24,315 nt of DNA, taken from Nemertoderma westbladi (Eukaryota > Xenacoelomorpha > Nemertodermatida > Nemertodermatidae). The stretch covers positions 1-24,315 of the forward strand of contig JAUCBJ010008159.1 of the NCBI GenBank assembly GCA_032718475.1. Direction: 5' to 3'. Positions 17,394-24,315 of the stretch are shown here, piece by piece; position 1 is the first letter of the stretch; each line of letters opens with the position of its first letter. Both the position numbers and the translations under genes were made by a program. The notes under the pieces were generated by a model, which was given only the letters and a program-made list of their open reading frames with translations, searched no databases and was not told the DNA's origin.

Positions 17394-19410
17394 TCACTGT
17401 TCCCTTTAACTGCTGAACAGTCCCTTCCAATTCACGGACCTGCTGTGAAGACCTTCGTTTATGGTCTTCCAGCTGCCCGAGCAGGCGATTCATCCCCCGC
17501 CGTCCCTCGTCCACCCACTCAACCGCTGAAGCGGGAGCCGCCAACATAGTAGCGGGGTGATGCGTAGGGACGACGGGAGACAAGTCATTTATGTCTTGCT
17601 CGGCGTCCAGGACCGGATGTGGTTCCGGGGCTTGTCTACTGGGCACAGGTAGTTTAGTACTGTGCAAAGGGAATTTAGAGTTAGGTTCTGGAAGTACAGG
17701 GGTCTCTATCACCGAGTGAGTGGCTTCAAGGACAGGCCTAATTATTTCAGGCTCATCTACTATAGTAGGGAGTCTTTCTACTCTAATAATTTGGTCTGTG
17801 GGTTCAGGATTACTTAAGTCTACACTAGCTAGTTGCCTTCTCACCGCAGGAGGTAAATTAGGTAACTTCTGACAGTGTGGCGTTCTTCTACGTCCGCTTG
17901 AACGAGATTTATTACCTCTACCTTCAGGATCTGTTGTATCACCTTCATCAGAGGAGGTAAATCCCTGTCTTCTGGGAGTAGATCGACTCAGTAGTTGCAT
18001 CTGAGTAGCTGTCCTTTGTTTATTCAAGTAATCTTGTTTCGCCTGAAGGTTCTCCAACTCTAGTTGTGTTGTCGCTTCAGACGCCTTCCGTTCTGCTTCT
18101 GCCACTGCCGCTTTTCTTTCAGCCTCTGTTGCTGCCGCCTTTCTTTCTAATTCTGCAGCTGCCACTGCTGCTGCCGCTTTTCTTTCAGATTCTGCCGCTG
18201 CCGCTGACATTTCAGCTTCCGCCGCCTTTCTTTCAGCTTCTGCCGCTGCTGCTAACTTTCGGTCTTCTATTTGCCGTTTCTTTATTTGTTCTTCTTGGTC
18301 CATAGCGATGAGGATGCTTTCATCAAATTTAGCCTGCTCCGCGGCTAATATTTCCGCATCTAACGAGTCCAACACAAATTTGGCTCCCTCACTATTAGGG
18401 TGAAGTCCAGCTAGCCGTCTCCTTAGCTCTTTGTCACCTATAAATCGTTGATAGTCTGACAGATAGATGTCAATAGCATCCTTCTTCTGAGGTTTCTCGG
18501 ATATAGCTTCCCCTTCCACCTGAGAAAAGGTAGCGTCTGTTGATTCTCCGTGGGTCATGCGCTCAGTTAGCTGAACTTTCCATTGTGTCGTTCCCTGGAC
18601 TTTAAGACTCACCCGTTGGAACCAAGTCTTTACGGCCACTTGCAACGACGTGTCTTGGCTTCTCTTCGAGGCTTCCTCAAAGGCTGAAAGGATTAGTCTG
18701 ATCCGTAAAATTCGTTCTCGCACTTGATAAAGCAGCTCTCCCTGCTCTTGAGGTCCTTGACGTTGTTGAAATAGGTGTTCCTCTAATCGCTCCAAAGAGC
18801 TGAAGAATCCCTGGACATATCCTGCTGCCGACCTCTTCCATACAGCTGGATCTCGAGTGTCCCTTACTATTCCCATCCTGTATAAGTCCTCCCAGGCAGC
18901 TTCCGATAAGTTAAACGGGAGTCCGGGTCCGGGGAAGTTCCATTGCGTCTCGACAATAGACCTTAGTTCCTCCGTCGTATATCCCGCATAGCTGTCCCTG
19001 GTAGATCTCTTATTTCTCGCCCAATCGGCTTGATGTTCCTCCACAGCGATCAATACTCTAGTGAGTATGGCTCCAGGAAGAATTAGAAGTGGATCTGGAT
19101 AAACAGCTTCTGCCATCCTTGCTCCGATCTCGGGCGTCAACTCTTCAGTGTCTGAACTACTAGAGTTATCGTGCCGTTGAGAAATAAGTTCTCGGTTCGG
19201 GTGCTGCTGCTGTTTAACAGCTGCCTCTTGGTCCCGCTTAACTTGAGCCCTAGTGCCTATAATAGACCTATGGTGCTTTACTAGCCTAGGGTCTGATACT
19301 ACTACTGGAGGGATGACCTTTCTTACAGTAGGAGGGGACTTGGACTTTGGTCTCGGATGTTCTATACTCTTGATCTGGGTCACAGATCTTTTTAAGACAC
19401 TGTCTAACAC
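17338..19410 (-). CDS. Large ORF upstream of Gag with Ala/Glu/Arg coiled coil, function unknown
   Basis: The open frame has 690 codons inside the BEL/Pao element, between its leader and the DUF1759 frame. I do not recognise a family. The N-terminal ~95 residues are basic and polar. Residues ~99-350 are a folded-looking, Trp-containing region ('ETQWNFPGPGLPFNLSEAAW'). Residues ~371-475 form a long coiled coil built from repeated ERKAA units. Residues ~480-630 are Pro/Ser-rich, and a second short coil follows at ~645-675. The frame starts at GTG (19410) just after an in-frame TGA. An ATG at 19465-19463 opens a different frame that reads 'SDTKQTLSDSLLESV' and may be the true start, one frameshift away. 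It ends 41 nt inside the Gag-protease frame. By position it could be an N-terminal extension of Gag; that is inference. Confidence 0.75.
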   Translation of the reverse strand: MLDSVLKRSVTQIKSIEHPRPKSKSPPTVRKVIPPVVVSDPRLVKHHRSIIGTRAQVKRDQEAAVKQQQHPNRELISQRHDNSSSSDTEELTPEIGARMAEAVYPDPLLILPGAILTRVLIAVEEHQADWARNKRSTRDSYAGYTTEELRSIVETQWNFPGPGLPFNLSEAAWEDLYRMGIVRDTRDPAVWKRSAAGYVQGFFSSLERLEEHLFQQRQGPQEQGELLYQVRERILRIRLILSAFEEASKRSQDTSLQVAVKTWFQRVSLKVQGTTQWKVQLTERMTHGESTDATFSQVEGEAISEKPQKKDAIDIYLSDYQRFIGDKELRRRLAGLHPNSEGAKFVLDSLDAEILAAEQAKFDESILIAMDQEEQIKKRQIEDRKLAAAAEAERKAAEAEMSAAAAESERKAAAAVAAAELERKAAATEAERKAAVAEAERKASEATTQLELENLQAKQDYLNKQRTATQMQLLSRSTPRRQGFTSSDEGDTTDPEGRGNKSRSSGRRRTPHCQKLPNLPPAVRRQLASVDLSNPEPTDQIIRVERLPTIVDEPEIIRPVLEATHSVIETPVLPEPNSKFPLHSTKLPVPSRQAPEPHPVLDAEQDINDLSPVVPTHHPATMLAAPASAVEWVDEGRRGMNRLLGQLEDHKRRSSQQVRELEGTVQQLKGTVREQVRVARSATKYRFRAR

Positions 19411-21349
19411 TCATTCTAACACTTTCTAAGAGACTATCTGACAGTGTTTGTTTTGTGTCAGACATGATTTAATTTACAGTTGAATGCCTACTACTATAAT
19501 GACAGTTAAAGCAAATCTAGTAATTCAGTATCAACTGTAAGCCTAGTAATTAATTACCGATACCGTTACTCAGTGTAACGTGATATATATATAATATTAA
19601 AATACCGGTATACACTTATAGTATATATAAGTATTATTACAGACTAGGATTAGTCACAGAATACCGGTATATAATTTCAGCCTAAATTTATATAAATATT
19701 AATAAGCTTACCGTAAATACCGGTATACACCTATAGTATATATAAGTATTATTATAGACTAGGATTAGTCACAGAATACCGGTATATAATTTCAGCCTAA
19801 ATTTATATAAATATATATAATAAGCCTACCGTAAATACCGGTAATGTCAATTATTTTATAATAACTGATTTCTGATTTTAGGGTTACTTCCCTTCTACTT
19901 ATTACTGTTATTAAGCAGTAGTCCAACTGATATTAAGACCTAATTGATGTATAACAGGCCTACTATTTTATAAATCTGTTTGAGTTGATTTATAATATAT
20001 ATATATACCCGTACAATGGGTTTTGACAATATTTGAAATAAATGTTATTATTTCTGGGTAAGGAGTCACTACACAGAAGCTGAACGCTCTCAGTGGAGTG
20101 CTACTTGTTAGACACTAACACTGATAATTCTACTTTACTAAGTTACTTATCACTACAAATTACTTACAATTACAACGGGTTGAGATTACAATCTCTAAAT
20201 AAACAATAACAAGTTACACGTACAATTTTTAGGGTAATTTTACAAGAAATCTACAAACCAGCCTAACAAGGAGTTAGAATTTCTGGTTCTTACAAACTGA
20301 CAGGAAACTACGGTATTTGAAAACAATAAAGCAGTAGTAAGTAAGTTGCGTTGTCCAGATAAGGAAATACCACCGTCTGACGACTTATAGTCTTAGCTCT
20401 ATAAGTACTACGTTATGTACCCGGAGTGTCCTTACCTAGAGGTTAATTACCGAAGCCAACCAGAGCTAACGTGCCTATTAACCACGTTACAACACAAATA
20501 TACTGCCTACACACTAAATTACTTTCGGAAAGTACTGTACTCTAAACCCTAAATTAGGTACAAGTACTTATAAAACAAATAACCAGCAGTTAAATATACT
20601 TGAACAGCCAAAAGAACCACGGTATCTGCTGGAGTGACCGGAGCACAAAATCACCAGTCTTTACCTACGCCAAGCAGCCCTGATGTAGTACCGGGGTTAA
20701 TTTAACTATAACGGTATGTATAACAAGCACAATTACTGTAGGAATAAACTTGGGGAATTGGAGGTTGCGAATACTCGCATAGACTCTGAATAATAAATAT
20801 TACGCTACCCGTGCAGACTATACAAACAAAACAAAGACCAAATGCTGGCAGACTACTGTCAAGCCTAAATAAACTACAGCATATGCAGACTCCGAAATGG
20901 TTAGTTAGTAGGCGTTCCAACCGAGTAGTACGACTTATTCTTTCGGGGGGATTTACCTTACAGCACTGGATGCCCCCACCTTCCTAACTAGCACTTTATC
21001 GGACAGACACTCTACACACACTGCAATCGCCTCAGACCTAACAACAGCTAGACAACAATCCGGCCTACAAATTATTTATACAATCTGAGCAGGCTTACAC
21101 GCCTTCTGCTCAATATTACACTTACAGATAAATAAAACTGACAGAAATAAGTAAACCATACAAAGGAATAAGGGGTGATCAATCCCTAATCCCCTAACAG
21201 CCTACAATATACAATATTTCACAATCGAAATAATACTGGGTACCTGTAAGTACCGGTTCGGGTGTTTAGGCAGTTAGGCCTACAGTTTACCGTCCGACCG
21301 GTACATTCGACTTTATTGCCTACGTGCAATCAAGAATCAAAACTATTAA
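19411..21349 (-). other. BEL/Pao 5' leader (1.9 kb), non-coding
   Basis: This lies between the 5' LTR and the first ORF. It is AT-rich and holds the tandem repeat at 19601-19833. The sequence immediately after the LTR on the minus strand (TTAATAGTTTTGATTCTTG) has no TGG start, so a standard tRNA primer-binding site is not obvious. A packaging signal or internal promoter might reside here, but nothing shows it. The open frame at 20702-20920 is not supported. Confidence 0.6.
19601..19850. repeat. Tandem repeat in the BEL/Pao leader, period 115-118 bp
   Basis: Two nearly identical units start at 19601 and 19716, and the beginning of a third is at 19834. Each begins AATACCGGTA and carries 'gactaggattagtcacagaa' followed by another ATACCGGTAT. 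The palindrome TACCGGTA therefore recurs at regular spacing, five times over 240 bp. Confidence 0.85.
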
Positions 21350-22450
21350 TGTTCGCGCTTTTAGACCTTTAGCAGTTTAACCTGCCAATTTTAGTTGTCC
21401 TCTTGTTTATAAATCGACTTTAGCCTATATCAATTACTTAGTGTACTGAAGTTACATCAGCCGAAGCCAGTCTGTGCGCGACCTTTCACCCACGGTTTTG
21501 GGAGACTGGATTCGGATTCCTTGATAGTGATTGCGGTGTAGACCTACTGTATTATTCAATTGATCGTTACTATATAATCCCTGACAATATATTTACTTTC
21601 GGGGAAATATTAACAGTTCCTTTAGGACGTGGCGCTTTAAGTATAAAAACAGAGTTATGACTTATACTAATCACAACTAGATGGCCACTGAGTTTCGTAA
21701 ATAGCGCATTCTTTAGGAGATGCTTTATTAACCTTCACACTACTTCACACTACTTCACGCTGATCTGCCGACCGTCACTGAATTTGATCATATATAAGGA
21801 GGATTGCGACTGACACATGTAGGGATTATGAAATAGCATTTAATTCACACAAAAACCACTATAATGTAAGTCGCAGTTGCTACCAGTAAACCTGTTCCTC
21901 TTACCTTCAGTAATCAAGAAGATTGGGGGTTTTATGATTATTTATCGGTATTCTCCAAATATAACAGCAATATCCATTAACATAACAACAATTAATAACA
22001 GAAGTAAAATAATGCGGTGAACAGTCAGTATGTGTTACATAATGCATGAAATGTTGTATGAAATATGTGTTCCGATGTTTCCGTGATTCAGTTAATAGTT
22101 TTACGTTCTTATAATCAAGGCCATCTGATGTTTCGGCCAAAGTCTGAAACTTCTACACAGAAGAACAGAAAATTCCGAGCCGGTTCTGGTGCTCAGAAAA
22201 TAGTAAACAAAGACCGTAATGCATTGCGCGGGTTTCCATAGGCCTCTGTCAGGCATAAGGGGGAAAATCGCTCTGATTGGCTGAATAGGCAGAACAAAGA
22301 AAAGTTCCACGTCCACAAGCATCAGCTGATAGATGTCGTCACACCAGCTCCAATTCCTTCCCGTCGCGTAGTTGGACAAATTTAGGGCTATTTTAGAGTA
22401 TTCTGCGCATTGCGGAAAAATGACTTGTTATGTCCGCAAAAGCTTTTACA
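21350..22450 (-). repeat. 5' LTR of the BEL/Pao element (1,101 bp)
   Basis: Read on the minus strand it starts TGTAAAAGC and ends GCGAACA, so it is TG...CA. It should contain the promoter for the genomic RNA; no TATA box was singled out with confidence. It carries three copies of the 10-bp 'cttcacacta' unit where the 3' LTR has four. The open frames across it (21907-22140, 22101-22379), though shared with the other LTR, are explained by LTR duplication. Confidence 0.9.
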
Positions 22451-22455
22451 TAAGG
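22451..22455. repeat. Target-site duplication TAAGG (right)
   Basis: TAAGG follows the right LTR end directly and matches 9007-9011. Confidence 0.85.
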
Positions 22456-22800
22456 AACTACCTTGGCATGACCCTGATTGGTCCTATCTGCTGCAACAGC
22501 CCAGTGTGAGATCCAGTTTACCAATACAGCTGAGCAACAGGTATGATATTCTTGCATCTGGGGCAGCAGATCACTGTGAGGGCTATACTGCCTTCACGAA
22601 GCAGTTAAGTTAGCAGCTGCAGAAACTGTTCCTGTATACCCTCGAAACAGGAAAAAGGCCCCCTGGACTGACAACAAAATTCAGAAGTGCCGAAATGACC
22701 TCTATAAGGCGCAGAAAGAGTCCTGACTCAAACAGACTACAGCAGCCAAGAATGCAGTTAAGGCTGCATCTAGGTCCCTGAACAGGCTACTACTAGGATC
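22456..22800 (+). pseudogene. Non-LTR element fragment: endonuclease-RT linker
   Basis: The plus strand reads, in two frames, 'LPIQLSNRYDILASGA' (to a stop near 22613) and then 'AETVPVYPRNRKKAPWTDN' from about 22601, with 'KCRNDLYKAQKES', a TGA, and 'AAKNAVKAASRSLNR'. The pattern 'NRY..L....Y..F...' followed by 'K.PW.....I....R..L..' is the linker between endonuclease and reverse transcriptase in RTE-like and related LINEs. A frameshift and a stop make it dead. The BEL element inserted directly upstream (TAAGG). The RT fragment next to it is on the opposite strand, so an inversion or an independent insertion lies near 22800-22830. Confidence 0.55.
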
Positions 22801-22825
22801 AGCATGCTGCATTGCAGCTGCATTT

Positions 22826-23626
22826 TTAAGAATGCTGTGCCGGCTTATCGACAAAATTGCACCACCACAACTCCCTATCACCCATGACATTTGCTAGATT
22901 ATCCGCATCTTCAAGGCCAGTGTCCTTTAATATGCGTCTCAAGAAAGTCATGGGCTGTCCACCATGCTTATTCACTCCATGAGGCTGCCAAAGTACAAGA
23001 ATATGCACTGGATGGTCCTCATGGCGAAAGCAATGTCCTGCAAAGCGGAGGCAATTTTGTTCTAGTGTCAAGCTTGGGGGAACCAATGAGACACCTCCAA
23101 AGTTATATAGTGTCTGGTTGGAGATGTGTGCATTGTACTTGACACAATGAACCCGGCGTAGCATTCTTGTGAATGTGCTATCCAGAGATTTGGTGTCCTC
23201 AGCAGTTCGAGCCCAGCATGGACTCCCGTAGAGGAGTACTGGAACTACTGCTGCTCTAAATAATCGGACCTTAAGTTTCCGATTAATTCTCGGTGACTTC
23301 CAAATCCTGGAAAGCCTATTCAAGGCTGCCCATGCCTTTCCCTTACGTATTCGAAGGTCCTCACCTGACTTCCGGATCCATGATCCCAGGTAACAGAAGT
23401 CGTCCACATGCTCAAGCATACCATCCTTTGAGCTTATACTCATCCGATCAGAGACTTGCTGAGGACTTTCAAAGTTAACTGTCAAAATTTTGGTCTTTCT
23501 GGAGTTAATAAAAAGACCAACACTAGAAGCAGCATGTTCTAATGAGCTGAGGAGCCGTTGGGATCCCTCTAATGATTCTGAGAGTACTCCTAAGTCATCA
23601 GCAAAGTCTAGATCAAGATATTGATG
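22826..23626 (-). pseudogene. RTE-like reverse transcriptase fragment (palm end, thumb, C-terminus)
   Basis: Reverse transcriptase of a non-LTR retrotransposon, 5' truncated. The catalytic box appears as 'LDFADD' (about 23611-23594; the family usually has YADD), followed by 'GLFINSRKTKIL', 'VDDFCYLGSWI', 'AWAALNRLSRIWKS', 'KVRLFRAAVVPVLLYG', 'TRMLRRVHCV' and 'MGDRELWW'. This order is characteristic of RTE-clade thumbs. The frame is open from 23626 upstream of the first start-like codon (23485) down to 22826. The N-terminal RT motifs and the endonuclease are missing, as in typical 5' truncation at insertion. It is a dead copy inside the LamG intron. Confidence 0.82.
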
Positions 23627-23634
23627 AAATTTAG

Positions 23635-24241
23635 AGAAATTTTTTTTGCCTTAATTTTTTACCATTTGGCAACTTTTGCGCACCGGTAAACAACGAAATC
23701 GAAAAAAGTAAAAAACGCACCACTCTAATAATATTCAGCCCTCCTGCAGCATATGGGATTCCTGGTGAAATTATTGCAGCTATCGCATATGATATAATGG
23801 TTCAACAACATTTTGTGGGAGAGTTCAGTAAACCAAGTGGTGATGCTCTAAGCTGGAGCATAAGTCGCTTGGTTACGCTTTAAGTATTAATTAATATGGT
23901 GTTGTATTTATTTTTATATTTCGTCAATTTCGTGCGCTTTTACAACTGTATTATCTTTAAATTTTATATCTTATCTTATCTTATGGTTGATAACAATTTA
24001 TAATTATTGAAAACAATATATCGTTCAATAATTACTTAGTTTTTTATATATTGTGTTGGATTGTTTGTTGGATAAAATCGGAAGTTGGACAGAATATGAG
24101 TGACTGACACCTGAAAAAGTTCATAAAGTCACTGATAATTCTAATAATCGAAGGAAAAGCATATTGAGCAAATAAAATAAGCTACTTATCTGCAAGAAAT
24201 TAAAGTATATTATGGTAAATCAGAGTATTTGTTTAACTTAC
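23635..24241. other. Intronic stretch with an unexplained open frame at 23635-23883 (+)
   Basis: After the RT fragment, a plus-strand frame stays open for about 80 codons from 23635 to the TAA at 23881-23883, with non-random-looking content (AAYGIPGEIIAAIAYDIM). It has no early ATG and I recognise no family; it may be a transposon or gene fragment, or chance. From 23884 to 24241 the sequence is AT-rich intron, ending at the type A exon donor. Confidence 0.3.
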
Positions 24242-24315
24242 CTATTCCTGTTTCAATCTGTATTTCAAGTTGTAAATTCTCCTCATAAATCGCCTCCATT
24301 TGACTATCTGACACA
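24242..24315 (-). CDS. LamG-like domain exon (type A), partial, cut by the window end
   Basis: The last 74 nt of another LamG exon are present: they encode 'DSQMEAIYEENLQLEIQ' and end in phase 1 at a GTAAGTTA donor, exactly as at 661. Over these 74 nt it differs from the 661-1323 exon at about three positions, and it is closer to that exon than to the two between them. It lies upstream in the transcript, so at least four LamG domains are encoded. The rest of the exon is outside the window. Confidence 0.8.
   Translation of the reverse strand, partial: CQIVKWRRFMRRIYNLKYRLKQE

Larger units (their letters stand above)
9012..22450 (-). mobile_element. BEL/Pao LTR retrotransposon, defective, 13.4 kb
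   Basis: The element has paired LTRs (21350-22450 is the 5' one, 9012-10122 the 3' one, since the genes read on the minus strand), TG...CA ends and the TAAGG target duplication. Its classification rests on the DUF1759 Gag domain, the DUF1758 aspartic protease and a BEL-type integrase followed by a DUF5641-like tail. Reverse transcriptase and RNase H are absent, replaced by about 1.7 kb of unrelated sequence. The size is well above the usual 5-9 kb of the group because of a 1.9-kb leader, an extra 690-codon ORF before Gag, the foreign block, and about 1.25 kb of extra reading sequence after integrase. The two LTRs differ at roughly two dozen positions plus one 10-bp unit, so insertion is fairly recent. 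It must depend on another element's enzymes, or lost its own after insertion. Confidence 0.9.
7174..24241 (-). other. 17-kb LamG-gene intron filled by nested transposons
   Basis: The donor is GTAAGTTA at 24241-24234 and the acceptor ATTTACAG ends at 7174, on the minus strand. About 13.4 kb is the BEL/Pao element, flanked by pieces of a non-LTR element. In 7174-9011 I see a near-perfect hairpin (7618-7678), an open frame of about 55 codons around 7697-7870 with no recognised family, and a 28-bp tandem duplication (8580-8635). The rest is AT-rich with nothing recognised. Intervening LamG exons removed by the insertions cannot be excluded; none is visible. Confidence 0.65.

Noticed and set aside
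18066-18305. Leucine/proline-rich plus-strand frame
   Set aside because: It is the antisense reading of the Ala/Glu/Arg coiled-coil codons of the minus-strand ORF; the composition is a by-product.

Overview
The window looks like intronic and exonic DNA from an animal, most likely an invertebrate. Three observations support this. Protein-coding blocks are bounded by GT-AG splice sites. Most of the sequence is AT-rich and non-coding. The mobile elements (BEL/Pao LTR element, Tc1/mariner, RTE-like and another LINE) are typical of metazoan genomes. The species cannot be named from the sequence; a marine invertebrate is a guess from the style of the repeats.

The host gene runs on the minus strand. 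Four exons of one gene are visible in transcript order: 24315-24242 (cut by the window end), 7173-6511, 3519-2851 and 1323-661. The three complete ones each encode one whole LamG-like (concanavalin A-like lectin/Laminin_G_3) domain of about 221-223 codons. Each starts and ends in phase 1, so each can be duplicated or skipped without a frame change. Two end types (A: 661-1323 and 24242 onward; B: 2851-3519 and 6511-7173) show the array grew by exon duplication. The protein is probably a secreted or extracellular multi-LamG protein.

The introns are full of transposon debris. The 1.5-kb intron holds a decayed LINE 3' end (1488-1960). The 3-kb intron holds a complete-ended Tc1/mariner element (4631-6116) with TA target duplications, roughly 200-bp inverted repeats, a broken transposase fragment and a tRNA-like insertion. 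The 17-kb intron holds an RTE-like fragment split by a 13.4-kb BEL/Pao element (9012-22450).

The BEL/Pao element also reads on the minus strand. It has 1.1-kb LTRs (TG...CA) and a perfect 5-bp target duplication TAAGG. From its 5' end (right) the order is: LTR 22450-21350; a 1.9-kb leader with a tandem repeat; a 690-codon ORF with a long Ala/Glu/Arg coiled coil; a 56-nt overlap into an 860-codon ORF with DUF1759 Gag, zinc knuckles and DUF1758 aspartic protease; a foreign-looking block of about 1.7 kb where reverse transcriptase and RNase H should be; an integrase with two in-frame stops and a frameshift; a broken reading region of about 1.25 kb with no recognised family; and LTR 10122-9012. 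It cannot move by itself. The extra ORF before Gag and the extra reading region after integrase are its least ordinary parts.
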